Shown here: positions 29,050 to 37,342 of the stretch, piece after piece | Layout of the letters: the number at the start of each line of letters is the position of its first letter | Numbering within the stretch: position 1 is the first letter of the stretch | Source of the DNA: Rhodospirillaceae bacterium | GTDB lineage: Bacteria; Pseudomonadota; Alphaproteobacteria; Kiloniellales; DSM-21159 | DNA length: 64,000 nucleotides | Assembly: GCA_029265995.1 (NCBI GenBank) | Contig: JAJUFM010000003.1 | Location: forward strand, 1 to 64,000 | Reading direction: 5' to 3' | Made by a program: the position numbers and the translations under genes | The notes under the pieces: generated by a model | The model's database searches: none | What the model saw: only the letters and a program-made list of their open reading frames with translations | Told to the model about the DNA's origin: nothing

Positions 29050-30348
29050 ATGAAGCGTCTGACACTTCTTCTCGCCGGGAGCGCCCTTACGGCCGCTCTT
29101 GCGGCAACTTCCGCTTACGCCCAGACCGACGAGACTACCCCGGAGGAGGAGGTGAGCGCGGGAGAAGCTCCGGCGAGCGGCGCCGAGGGTCCCGGTCCCG
29201 GCGAGCCCGTGGAAACCCAGCCGACGACCGCTCCGAACAAGGAGCCTGCTTTCGAGGGCCAAACCAGAGCGCCGCAGCCCGAAGAAATGCCGGAGGTGGC
29301 GCACGAGGTCATAGCTGAGGACTTGCCGCAGCTTTGGGCGATGGAGTTTCTGCCCGAGGGCGACATGCTCGTCACGGCCAAGGAAGGCACGATGCACATC
29401 GTGTCGGCGGATGGCGAGATCGGTCCGGCGCTTGAAGGGGTTCCGGAGGTCGACGCTCGGGGCCAGGGTGGTCTCCTGGACGTTGCCCTCGCTCCGGATT
29501 TCGATAGCTCCAACCAGATCTACTTTACCTTCGCCGAACCACGGGAAGGCGGAAACGGCACGTCGCTTGCTCGAGCCACCCTTGGCCGAGATGAGTCGGG
29601 CGGCGGAACGCTGGAGGACGTCAGCGTGATCTTTCAGCAGATGCCGACTTACGACGGCGATAAACACTTCGGCTCGCGCATCGTCTTTGGTCCCGATGGT
29701 GAGCTCTACCTCGGTGTGGGTGAGCGCTCCGATGCGGAGGTGCGCGAGCAGTCGCAGGATCTTGCGAGCGGCCTCGGCAAGGTGTTCCGCCTTGACAGCG
29801 ATGGCCAGCCGCTGGACGACAATCCCTTTGTCGGAGACGACAACGCCCAGCCGGAAATCTGGAGCTATGGCCACCGCAACATCCAGGCGGCCGCCCTGGA
29901 TGGTGAGGGCCGGCTATGGACTGTGGAGCATGGACCAGCCGGCGGCGATGAACTCAACAAGCCCGAGCCCGGCCTCAACTACGGGTGGCCCATCATCACC
30001 TACGGGGTGGAATACACCGGCGAGGAGATCGGAGAGGGTATTACCCAGCAGGAAGGGCTGGAGCAGCCCGTCTACTATTGGGATCCAGTCATCGGCCCCT
30101 CCGGCATGGCCCTTTACAGCGGTGATGAGTTTCCGGAATGGGAGGGTGCCTTCCTGATCGGTGGTCTGGTCTCCACCGGCATCGTAATCCTTCACCTCGA
30201 AGCCGACCGCGTCGCCTACGAGGAGCGAGTGTCCCTGGAAGCTCGGATCCGCGACGTGAAGGTGGCATCAGACGGCTCGGTCTATGCGGTCACCGAGGAT
30301 CCCGGTGCGCAAGCCTCCGCCATCCTGCGTCTGACCAGCGGCAACTAG
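29050..30348 (+). CDS. PQQ-dependent sugar dehydrogenase (soluble aldose dehydrogenase family), secreted
   Basis: Signal peptide; LWAMEFLPEGDMLVTAKEGTMHIVSADGEIG...GGLLDVALAPDFDSSNQIYFTFAEP...WSYGHRNIQAAALDGEGRLWTVEHGPAGGDELN. Confidence 0.9.
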   Translation: MKRLTLLLAGSALTAALAATSAYAQTDETTPEEEVSAGEAPASGAEGPGPGEPVETQPTTAPNKEPAFEGQTRAPQPEEMPEVAHEVIAEDLPQLWAMEFLPEGDMLVTAKEGTMHIVSADGEIGPALEGVPEVDARGQGGLLDVALAPDFDSSNQIYFTFAEPREGGNGTSLARATLGRDESGGGTLEDVSVIFQQMPTYDGDKHFGSRIVFGPDGELYLGVGERSDAEVREQSQDLASGLGKVFRLDSDGQPLDDNPFVGDDNAQPEIWSYGHRNIQAAALDGEGRLWTVEHGPAGGDELNKPEPGLNYGWPIITYGVEYTGEEIGEGITQQEGLEQPVYYWDPVIGPSGMALYSGDEFPEWEGAFLIGGLVSTGIVILHLEADRVAYEERVSLEARIRDVKVASDGSVYAVTEDPGAQASAILRLTSGN

Positions 30349-30366
30349 TTGAGAGCAGTTAAGGCG

Positions 30367-30975
30367 TCACCCGTATAGCCAGGGCTGGCTCGCTCGCTGC
30401 CGCTCTTCGAAGGTTTCGATTTGGGGTGCGCGCTGCAGCGTCTGGCCGATATCGTCAAGACCGTTCAGCAGACAGTGCTTCTTCCACTGGTCGACCTCGA
30501 AGTGGAAGACCTCGCCGTCGGGCCCCTCTACCGTCTGCTCTTCCAGATCCACGCTGATTGTGGCGTTGGCGCCCCGGCTCGCGGCTTCCATGAGCTTGTC
30601 GATCTGTTCCTGCGGCAGGACGACCGGCAGGATTCCGTTCTTGAAGCAGTTGTTGTGGAAGATGTCAGCGAAGGATGGGCCGATGACGCAGCGGATGCCG
30701 GCATCAAGGAGTGCCCAGGGCGCGTGCTCGCGGGAGGAGCCGCAGCCAAAGTTCTCTCCCACTACAAGGATCTTGGCGTCCTTGTAGGCCGGCCGATCGA
30801 GGACGAAATCCTTCTTGCTGCCATCCTGGTTGTGGCGAAGGGCGTAGAAGAGCCCCTCGGCCAGGCCCGTGCGCTTGATCGTCTTCAGAAAGCGAGCTGG
30901 GATGATCATGTCGGTGTCGACATTGACCATCGGCAGCGGCGCGGCGACAGCAGTCAGCTTGGTGAACTTTTCCAT
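30367..30975 (-). CDS. leuD: 3-isopropylmalate dehydratase small subunit
   Basis: [26 protein letters not shown]...[46 protein letters not shown]. Confidence 0.97.
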   Translation of the reverse strand: MEKFTKLTAVAAPLPMVNVDTDMIIPARFLKTIKRTGLAEGLFYALRHNQDGSKKDFVLDRPAYKDAKILVVGENFGCGSSREHAPWALLDAGIRCVIGPSFADIFHNNCFKNGILPVVLPQEQIDKLMEAASRGANATISVDLEEQTVEGPDGEVFHFEVDQWKKHCLLNGLDDIGQTLQRAPQIETFEERQRASQPWLYG

Positions 30976-30996
30976 CTTTATCTCCCCTGTCGCCCT

Positions 30997-32406
30997 TTAG
31001 CAGGCCAGTTCGCGCACATCGGCCAGACGACCGTAGATCGCGGCCGCGGCAGCCATCGCTGGGCTCATCAAGTGCGTGCGGCCTCCCGGCCCCTGGCGTC
31101 CCTCGAAGTTACGGTTCGAGGTGGAGGCACAACGCTCGCCTGGCTTCAACTTGTCGGCGTTCATCGCCAAACACATGGAGCAGCCCGGCTCGCGCCAGTC
31201 GAAGCCGGCTTCTCGGAAGATGCGATCCAGTCCTTCGGACTCGGCCTGCTCCTTTACCAGGCCAGAGCCCGGAACGATCATCGCATAGACGTTCTCTGCC
31301 ACCCTGCGGCCCTCGACGACCTGTGCAACCTCTCGCAGGTCCTCGATCCGCCCATTGGTGCAGGAGCCGATGAACACCTTGTCGATGGCGACGTCCGTCA
31401 GGTTCATCCCCGCCTGCAAGCCCATGTATTCCAGCGAACGCTCGATCGCTTTCGCCTTGTTCTCGTCTCGCGCGCTTTCTGGCCCCGGCACCTTCGCAGT
31501 GATCGGCAGCACATCCTCCGGCGAGGTCCCCCAGGTCACCAGCGGCTCGATCTCCGAGGCGTTCAGTGTGACTTCCTGGTCGTAGCGCGCTCCTTCATCC
31601 GACGGCAGGCTGCGCCACATGGCAACCGCCTGCTCCCAGGCGGCACCCTTGGGCGAGAAAACCCGGCCCTTCAGATACTCAAACGTCGTCTCGTCGGGAG
31701 CGATCAGCCCTGCGCGGGCACCGGCCTCGATCGACATGTTGCAGATAGTCATCCGGCCTTCCATGGAAAGCGCACGAATGGCCTCGCCCGCATACTCGAT
31801 CACATGACCTGTGCCGCCGGCGGTGCCGAGCCGACCGATGATCGCCAGGATCAAGTCCTTCGCGGTAATACCGACGGGCAACGGTCCATCCACAGTGACT
31901 CGCATGTTCTTGGCCGGCCGCTGGTATAGGGTCTGGGTCGCGAGGACGTGCTCCACCTCGCTGGTGCCGATACCGAATGCCAGCGCGCCAAAGGCACCGT
32001 GGGTTGAGGTATGGCTGTCGCCGCAGACGATAGTCATGCCCGGCTGCGTCAGCCCCTGTTCCGGGCCGATAATGTGGACGATCCCCTGCCGGACGTCGTT
32101 CATCGGGATAAAGGGCACATCGAAGTCGGAGCAGTTCTTCGCGAGCGTCTCCACCTGCAGGCGGCTTTCCGGATCTTCGATCCCCTGCTCGCGATCGCTC
32201 GTCGGCACATTGTGATCGGGTACGGCGAGTGTTGCTTCCGGGCGCCGCACCTTCCGACCTGCGAGGCGAAGCCCCTCGAACGCCTGGGGCGACGTCACTT
32301 CGTGCACTAGGTGGCGATCGATATAGAGCAGGCAAGTTCCGTCTTCCTGCCGCTCTACCAGATGCGCATCCCAGATCTTGTCGAACAGCGTTCGCGGCGC
32401 AGCCAT
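30997..32406 (-). CDS. leuC: 3-isopropylmalate dehydratase large subunit
   Basis: [43 protein letters not shown]...[34 protein letters not shown]. Confidence 0.97.
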   Translation of the reverse strand: MAAPRTLFDKIWDAHLVERQEDGTCLLYIDRHLVHEVTSPQAFEGLRLAGRKVRRPEATLAVPDHNVPTSDREQGIEDPESRLQVETLAKNCSDFDVPFIPMNDVRQGIVHIIGPEQGLTQPGMTIVCGDSHTSTHGAFGALAFGIGTSEVEHVLATQTLYQRPAKNMRVTVDGPLPVGITAKDLILAIIGRLGTAGGTGHVIEYAGEAIRALSMEGRMTICNMSIEAGARAGLIAPDETTFEYLKGRVFSPKGAAWEQAVAMWRSLPSDEGARYDQEVTLNASEIEPLVTWGTSPEDVLPITAKVPGPESARDENKAKAIERSLEYMGLQAGMNLTDVAIDKVFIGSCTNGRIEDLREVAQVVEGRRVAENVYAMIVPGSGLVKEQAESEGLDRIFREAGFDWREPGCSMCLAMNADKLKPGERCASTSNRNFEGRQGPGGRTHLMSPAMAAAAAIYGRLADVRELAC

Positions 32407-32643
32407 CTTTCTCTCCAACTGGGCTCTCATATTCTATCTTGGCCCAACCTGCTCGCTCAGAAGCGAATAGACGATAAGGGTTCTTCACCCCGTGAGCGCA
32501 AGCCACGCGGCGCTTCACTTCAGAGCGGTTCGGACGTTGCAGGCTGGTCCTGCGGTGGCGGAGAATAGCCTTTGCCCCGGCGGGTCGCAATTCTCAAGAG
32601 CTATGCAGCCACCTCATGGGAAATGCGACGCGAACAGCCTCGA

Positions 32644-32691
32644 GCAACATGATCTGGAGGCAACATGATTTGGGGGCAACATGATTGGGCG
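32644..32691. repeat. Three tandem copies of a 16-mer
   Basis: gcaacatgatctggag / gcaacatgatttgggg / gcaacatgattgggcg. Confidence 0.8.
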
Positions 32692-32779
32692 GATCCGGAT
32701 TTGACGAAGCGGGCCGCATCCACAATGTTCTGGTCGGCTTCGGGAAAGTCCCGCAGCAGGAGACACGGCGCGCGGAGGA

Positions 32780-33175
32780 ATGACAGCAATGACGGCGCAG
32801 AAGGCAAACATTTTCCAGCTCGTGGAACGCGGCGACCGCCAGGCCGTCTCAGCCATGCTGGCTGAAGGGACTGACATAAACCTGCGCGATCGCTTCGGCG
32901 TTGGGTTACTGCACCGAGCGGCTGCCGGGGGTGATACCGAAATGCTCCGGTTATTGATGGAGAATGGTGCCTCCCCCAACGCAACAAGCGAAGTCGGCAA
33001 CACCCCGCTCATGCTGGCGTCCGCCAATGGTCATCTGGCCGCAGTAGAACTTCTACTGTCTCAAGGCGCTGACCCCGAAATGAAGAATCGTTGGGGCTAT
33101 TCCGCCGCAGCTTGGGCCGACTGGGCTCCGGCGGGAGCAGACATCAAAGCTGTCCTACAGGCGGCTCACGCTTAG
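32780..33175 (+). CDS. Ankyrin repeat domain-containing protein
   Basis: NIFQLVERGDRQAVSAMLAEGTDINLRDRFGVGLLHRAAAGGDTEMLRLLMENGASPNATSEVGNTPLMLASANGHLAAVELLLSQGADPEMKNRWGYSA. Confidence 0.92.
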   Translation: MTAMTAQKANIFQLVERGDRQAVSAMLAEGTDINLRDRFGVGLLHRAAAGGDTEMLRLLMENGASPNATSEVGNTPLMLASANGHLAAVELLLSQGADPEMKNRWGYSAAAWADWAPAGADIKAVLQAAHA

Positions 33176-33266
33176 CAGGCGCCTGCGGCTTTCCGAAGCT
33201 TGAATATGGCGGAACACGCGCCATCTGATCATTTCGATTCACGGTCTCCGGCGCCCGCCGCCGGTT

Positions 33267-33281
33267 TGCTGCAATGCAGCA
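33267..33281. promoter_or_regulatory. PhaR-like TGC-rich palindrome (TGCTGCAATGCAGCA)
   Basis: Perfect 6-bp arms around AAT; fits CTGC-N3-GCAG; weaker TGC-rich relatives at 33357-33372 and 33386-33398. Confidence 0.5.
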
Positions 33282-33399
33282 TCGCACATAATCCGCACAA
33301 GCTCTTCATATACCACCTGATTTGCAGAAATTTCATGGCGACAGCCAATTTTTCTGTTGCAGTGCGGCGCAGCCTCTGTCATATATTGCAACGCGGCAT

Positions 33400-33486
33400 C
33401 GAGCGACCCACGTTGCTCTGCCGTACGTCTCTAAGGGCGTTTCCTCCCTAGACTTGGGCCGTGCCGTTGGCACGGCCTTTTTTTTT
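33400..33486 (+). ncRNA. mmgR: Candidate MmgR / alpha-r8 (suhB-type) trans-acting sRNA; 5' end approximate
   Basis: GGGCGTTTCCTCCCTAGACTT followed by intrinsic terminator; exact 10-mer TTTCCTCCCT at 33440-33449; N-formylglutamate amidohydrolase gene about 1.2 kb away. Confidence 0.8.
33457..33486 (+). terminator. Intrinsic terminator of the sRNA candidate
   Basis: GGCCGTGCC-GTT-GGCACGGCC followed by nine T. Confidence 0.92.
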
Positions 33487-33508
33487 AACTGTGCCGCCGA
33501 CGCACCTT

Positions 33509-34018
33509 CTATTCCTTGAGCTTGAGCGCCTTCTTCTCCAGCTTCCCGAGAACGATCATTACGAGAAGGCCAAGGACGACGGCGATAGCCGCAATCATCC
33601 ACAGGCCGAGGCCGCAGGCGACCCCCGTCGCGCCGGATAGCCACAGGCCGGCCCCCGTCGTTACGCCGGTCACACTGCCACGCGATTGTATGATGGTGCC
33701 GGCGGCGAGGAAGGCTACACCCGACGTTACAGCCTCAATCATGCGGATGGGATCGGCGCGGATGCTATCGCCCTGCACGATGTCGGCGTGGACGATTTCC
33801 AAGGTCAGGATCGAGAAAAGAGCGCTTGCTACCGCTACCAGTATATTGGTTCGCAGGCCTGCGGGACGCTGGCGCCACTCGCGCTCGACTCCGATGGCCG
33901 CGCCCATTACCGCGGCCAGGAGCAAACGCGCTATGATCGTGCCTATGGGAAGCACGGGCCACGAGGTTACATCGAGCACAGCGCTTTCCATATGCACCTC
34001 CATAGATAGAACAGTCAT
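33509..34018 (-). CDS. MgtC/SapB family membrane protein
   Basis: IIARLLLAAVMGAAIGVEREWRQRPAGLRTNILVAVASALFSILT...AVTSGVAFLAAGTIIQSRGSVTGVTTGAGLWLSGATGVACGLG. Confidence 0.93.
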   Translation of the reverse strand: MTVLSMEVHMESAVLDVTSWPVLPIGTIIARLLLAAVMGAAIGVEREWRQRPAGLRTNILVAVASALFSILTLEIVHADIVQGDSIRADPIRMIEAVTSGVAFLAAGTIIQSRGSVTGVTTGAGLWLSGATGVACGLGLWMIAAIAVVLGLLVMIVLGKLEKKALKLKE

Positions 34019-34127
34019 TACGGACAGATAACGGAGTCCGGGTCGATCACTCCCGCCCCTAGATGAGCCGAGCTGGTCTTGAAGATGACAATCGCGGGCG
34101 GGCTCTGCCGTTCCCGGCTCTGCTCAG

Positions 34128-34673
34128 TTACTCGCGTTGACGGGGCTCTGATTGCTCAATGAGAGGCCGTTGCATCAGGAGGGTGTCTAGCCAACAGTCA
34201 AACTTGAAGCCAACCTCTGCTAGAGTCCCCACGTGCCGAAATCCCAGCTTTTCGTGAAGTGCGACAGAACCACTGTTCGCGCTTCGCGTGATTACCGCCA
34301 ACATCTGGCGTTTCCCGGCGGCAGTGGCAGCTTTGATGACAGCTTTTAGCAGCTCGCTACCGATGCCCCGGCGTTGCGCCGAGGGATCTACATAAACCGA
34401 ATCTTCGACCGTGAAGCGATAGGCAGGGCGCGGTCGATAGGTTGACGCATAGGCATAACCCTTTACCTCACCCTCCGCCTCGGCAACGATCCAAGGCAGG
34501 CCGGCGTCGCGCACCGCCTGAATGCGGCGGGAGAATTCTTCCAAATCCGGTGGCGTAAGTTCGAAAGAAGCCGCACTGCAGAGCACGTGGTGCGCGTAGA
34601 TCCGATGCATGGCCTCCAGGTCGGCCGCCGTTGCGTCGCGCAGGCGGACCGAAGCGGGCAAATTTGCGCTCAT
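34128..34673 (-). CDS. GNAT family N-acetyltransferase (phosphinothricin acetyltransferase-like)
   Basis: VRLRDATAADLEAMHRIYAHHVLCSAASFELTPPDLEEFSRR...EDSVYVDPSAQRRGIGSELLKAVIKAA...GSVALHEKLGFRHVGTLAEVGFKFDCWLDTLLMQR. Confidence 0.9.
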   Translation of the reverse strand: MSANLPASVRLRDATAADLEAMHRIYAHHVLCSAASFELTPPDLEEFSRRIQAVRDAGLPWIVAEAEGEVKGYAYASTYRPRPAYRFTVEDSVYVDPSAQRRGIGSELLKAVIKAATAAGKRQMLAVITRSANSGSVALHEKLGFRHVGTLAEVGFKFDCWLDTLLMQRPLIEQSEPRQRE

Positions 34674-35566
34674 CGCGGTAGGAGCTCCTCTTCTGGAACT
34701 CCAGAAAGAGCTTCCAGCAGTCGTGGTGCGAAGGCTGCCAGCTTGCGCAGTCCCGGCCGACGCCGGATCCGAGCTTCGTCCATGTATAGCGCCCGATTTA
34801 TTTCGATCTGCAGGGCGTGTACGCCTTTATCCGGCCGCCCATAGTGACGCGTTACAAAGCCACCCGAATAGGGGCGATTGCGGCTGACCCTGAAGCCCGC
34901 TTGCGACAAGGTATCGCTCGCCCGCTCGAGAACAATCTGGGCACAGGCGGTGCCGTGACAGTCACCCAGAACGAAATCTACTCGATGTTTCGCCGACCCT
35001 GCATCGTGACCGCTGGCGCTAGAGGGCATGGAGTGGCAATCAAGCAGAATGCAGTAGCCAAAGCGCCGGCGGGTTTCCGCCACCAGGTCGCTCAGGCTGC
35101 GATGGTAGGGGTAGTAATGAATGCGAATGCGCTCGAGCGCCTCGCTCAGGGGCAACTTCTGTCGGTAGATCTCGGCACCATTTGCAACGACCCTTGCGAT
35201 CGTACCCAAGCCTGCCGCGACGCGTGGAGACTTCGTGTTGGCGAAGTGCGGCAAAGGCCCGTCGAACATCGTCGGGTCCAGCTCATAAGGCTCCCGGTTA
35301 GGATCCACATAGGCGCGAGGAAAAAGGGCGCGCAGCAGGGGAGCGCCAAGGTCAGGAGCGCACGCGAAGATCTCGTCGACAAAGCTGTCTTCCGAGCGCC
35401 GTAACATCAGCGGATCGAGTCTGGAGGCCGCCAGAAAATGCGGTGGATAATCCGAACCGCTGTGTGGCGAGGAAATCACCAGCGGCAGGCTTTGGCGAAG
35501 TGGCTGGAGCACCTCGTGGGAAGGCGTGCTTGCCTGGGCAGAGGCAATGGAGACGTCCATTGGCAT
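34670..35566 (-). CDS. N-formylglutamate amidohydrolase family protein
   Basis: LPLVISSPHSGSDYPPHFLAASRLDPLMLRRSEDSFVDEIF...GYCILLDCHSMPSS...FVLGDCHGTACAQIV...RNRPYSGGFVTRHYGRPDKGVHALQIEINRALYMDE. Confidence 0.93.
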   Translation of the reverse strand: MPMDVSIASAQASTPSHEVLQPLRQSLPLVISSPHSGSDYPPHFLAASRLDPLMLRRSEDSFVDEIFACAPDLGAPLLRALFPRAYVDPNREPYELDPTMFDGPLPHFANTKSPRVAAGLGTIARVVANGAEIYRQKLPLSEALERIRIHYYPYHRSLSDLVAETRRRFGYCILLDCHSMPSSASGHDAGSAKHRVDFVLGDCHGTACAQIVLERASDTLSQAGFRVSRNRPYSGGFVTRHYGRPDKGVHALQIEINRALYMDEARIRRRPGLRKLAAFAPRLLEALSGVPEEELLPR

Positions 35567-35803
35567 CCGATACTAAAAAAGCTTCTGGCACAAGGTTTAC
35601 GGCAATGAGGTTCTGAAGTCACTCGTCCTGAGACACTGCAGCCGCCACGGCTTGCCGAACCAAGGGCAGGTGATTAGACCCCCACTCACTTGGCCTCTAT
35701 CATGGCTACCCCGTAACTCTACCGCGCCTGCAGAGGAAACAGCAGAGTAGATCCTCTTTCGAATGTCGATCGTTTCCATTCCGCCTGAGAACCCACCACA
35801 GTC

Positions 35804-36544
35804 ATGAAAATTCCATCGCCGCTTTTTCGCGGGCGACTTATCCGGCGTTACAAACGCTTCTTGGTGGACGTCCGACTGGACGATGGCTTGGAAGTGACGG
35901 CCCACTGTCCCAATCCCGGCTCAATGCTTGGGCTGCTCGAAGATGAGGCAGAGGTGTGGCTCTCGAAGAGCAATAATCCTCGCCGCAAGCTCCAGTGGTC
36001 ATGGGAACTGATCCACAGTGCTGGAACCCTCGTTCCGGTCAACACCAGCAATCCCAATCGCATTGTCGCGGAAGCCCTCGCCAATGAGGCGATTGCAGAA
36101 CTGTGCGGCTACCAAGATATCCGCCCAGAGGTTCGCTATGGAAAAGGCAGTCGGATCGATTTTCTGCTGACCTCTCCAGAACGCTCCCCCTGCTATGTCG
36201 AAATAAAGAACGTGCATCTGCGCCGGGATCGACGCGCAGAATTTCCCGACTGCGTTACAGCGCGAGGTGCGCGTCACCTGCGAGAACTTTCCCTGATGCG
36301 CAGAGCAGGTGCACGAGCGGTCATTCTGTTTGTGGTGCAACGAGAAGATTGCACTGCTTTTGCACCGGCCGCCGATCTCGATCCCACTTATGCTCAGGAA
36401 CTCTTGCGAGCGCGGGACGCGGGAGTCGAAGTTCTCTGCTATGACTGCGCTGTCACCTTTGAGCAAGTGCACCTGCGTCGCCCGCTGCCCCTTGAGTTGC
36501 CTAAAACGCCGCTCGTACACGCCGACCAGTTGCCCTCTGCCTAA
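35804..36544 (+). CDS. sfsA: DNA/RNA nuclease / sugar fermentation stimulation protein SfsA
   Basis: GRLIRRYKRFLVDVRLDDGLEVTAHCPNPGSMLGLLEDEAEVWLS...CYVEIKNVHLRRDRRAEFPDCVTARGARHLREL. Confidence 0.95.
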   Translation: MKIPSPLFRGRLIRRYKRFLVDVRLDDGLEVTAHCPNPGSMLGLLEDEAEVWLSKSNNPRRKLQWSWELIHSAGTLVPVNTSNPNRIVAEALANEAIAELCGYQDIRPEVRYGKGSRIDFLLTSPERSPCYVEIKNVHLRRDRRAEFPDCVTARGARHLRELSLMRRAGARAVILFVVQREDCTAFAPAADLDPTYAQELLRARDAGVEVLCYDCAVTFEQVHLRRPLPLELPKTPLVHADQLPSA

Positions 36545-37287
36545 CGAGGTTGGGGGCGCCAATTCCTCGCGTATCGAGGATGACTCACAGGCACCTGTGC
36601 CAAGGGGGGACCGCCCATTTCCCGGATCAATTTCATGCGTATCGCGCGAGCGAAGTCTTCATAGTCCACAGCGGTGATTATGAAGGCACCTGGCCCTCCG
36701 ATCACCTGATTGCGGTAATGGAGATCCAAACCGGGATCCTCGTTCAGGATCGCAAGGGCGTTAATCGTCATTCCCGCCGCCAAGGCGACGTCACGACCAC
36801 TGCTCGATGTTTGACCCTGATTGCTGCGTCCATCGCCGGATAGGTCTATCAGCTGGCGACTTCCCCTGTAGGGGCTGCTCATCAGCAGTCGCGTGGCGAA
36901 AACCAGAGCGTTGCCGATCGCCGTGCTACCGCCTTCTATGTATCGCGGCGTCTGATCGACCGCTGCAGCAAAGCGTTCAGCAGTCCCGGCGTCGAACACC
37001 AGCATCCAGTCGACGGCCACAACTTGATGAGTCTGACTAGCCCACTGCACAAGGCTGACCGCCACCCCCAGATCACCAACGCTCCTGATTGCCCCCTGCA
37101 CTTCCTCGTCTCGAAAGGCTGCCGAGATGCCGCTCATCTGCAAGTTGAACTCGTTCGGATTGACCGAGGAGGAGGCGTCCACCAGCAACACCAGTTCGAG
37201 ATCTACCGGAACCTGCGCCCGCGCCCCCTGGCTTCCAGACGCGCACGTCAGGAACAGGATCGAGAAGAAGAGAAGGAGCGCTTTCAT
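36541..37287 (-). CDS. DUF1194 domain-containing secreted (vWA-like) protein
   Basis: VPVDLELVLLVDASSSVNPNEFNLQMSGISAAFRDEEVQGAI...LIDLSGDGRSNQG...YRNQVIGGPGAFIITAVDYEDFARAIRMKLIREM. Confidence 0.88.
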   Translation of the reverse strand: MKALLLFFSILFLTCASGSQGARAQVPVDLELVLLVDASSSVNPNEFNLQMSGISAAFRDEEVQGAIRSVGDLGVAVSLVQWASQTHQVVAVDWMLVFDAGTAERFAAAVDQTPRYIEGGSTAIGNALVFATRLLMSSPYRGSRQLIDLSGDGRSNQGQTSSSGRDVALAAGMTINALAILNEDPGLDLHYRNQVIGGPGAFIITAVDYEDFARAIRMKLIREMGGPPLAQVPVSHPRYARNWRPQPR

Positions 37288-37342
37288 CGCCTGAGTATAG
37301 CCGCAGCCTTCGCTCCCGCAGAAGACCGCGTGCTACCCGAAA

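Noticed and set aside
33200-33451. 83-aa ORF over the PhaR-like sites and sRNA
   Set aside because: No family resemblance, low coding character, and it overlaps palindromes and the sRNA core; better explained as non-coding.
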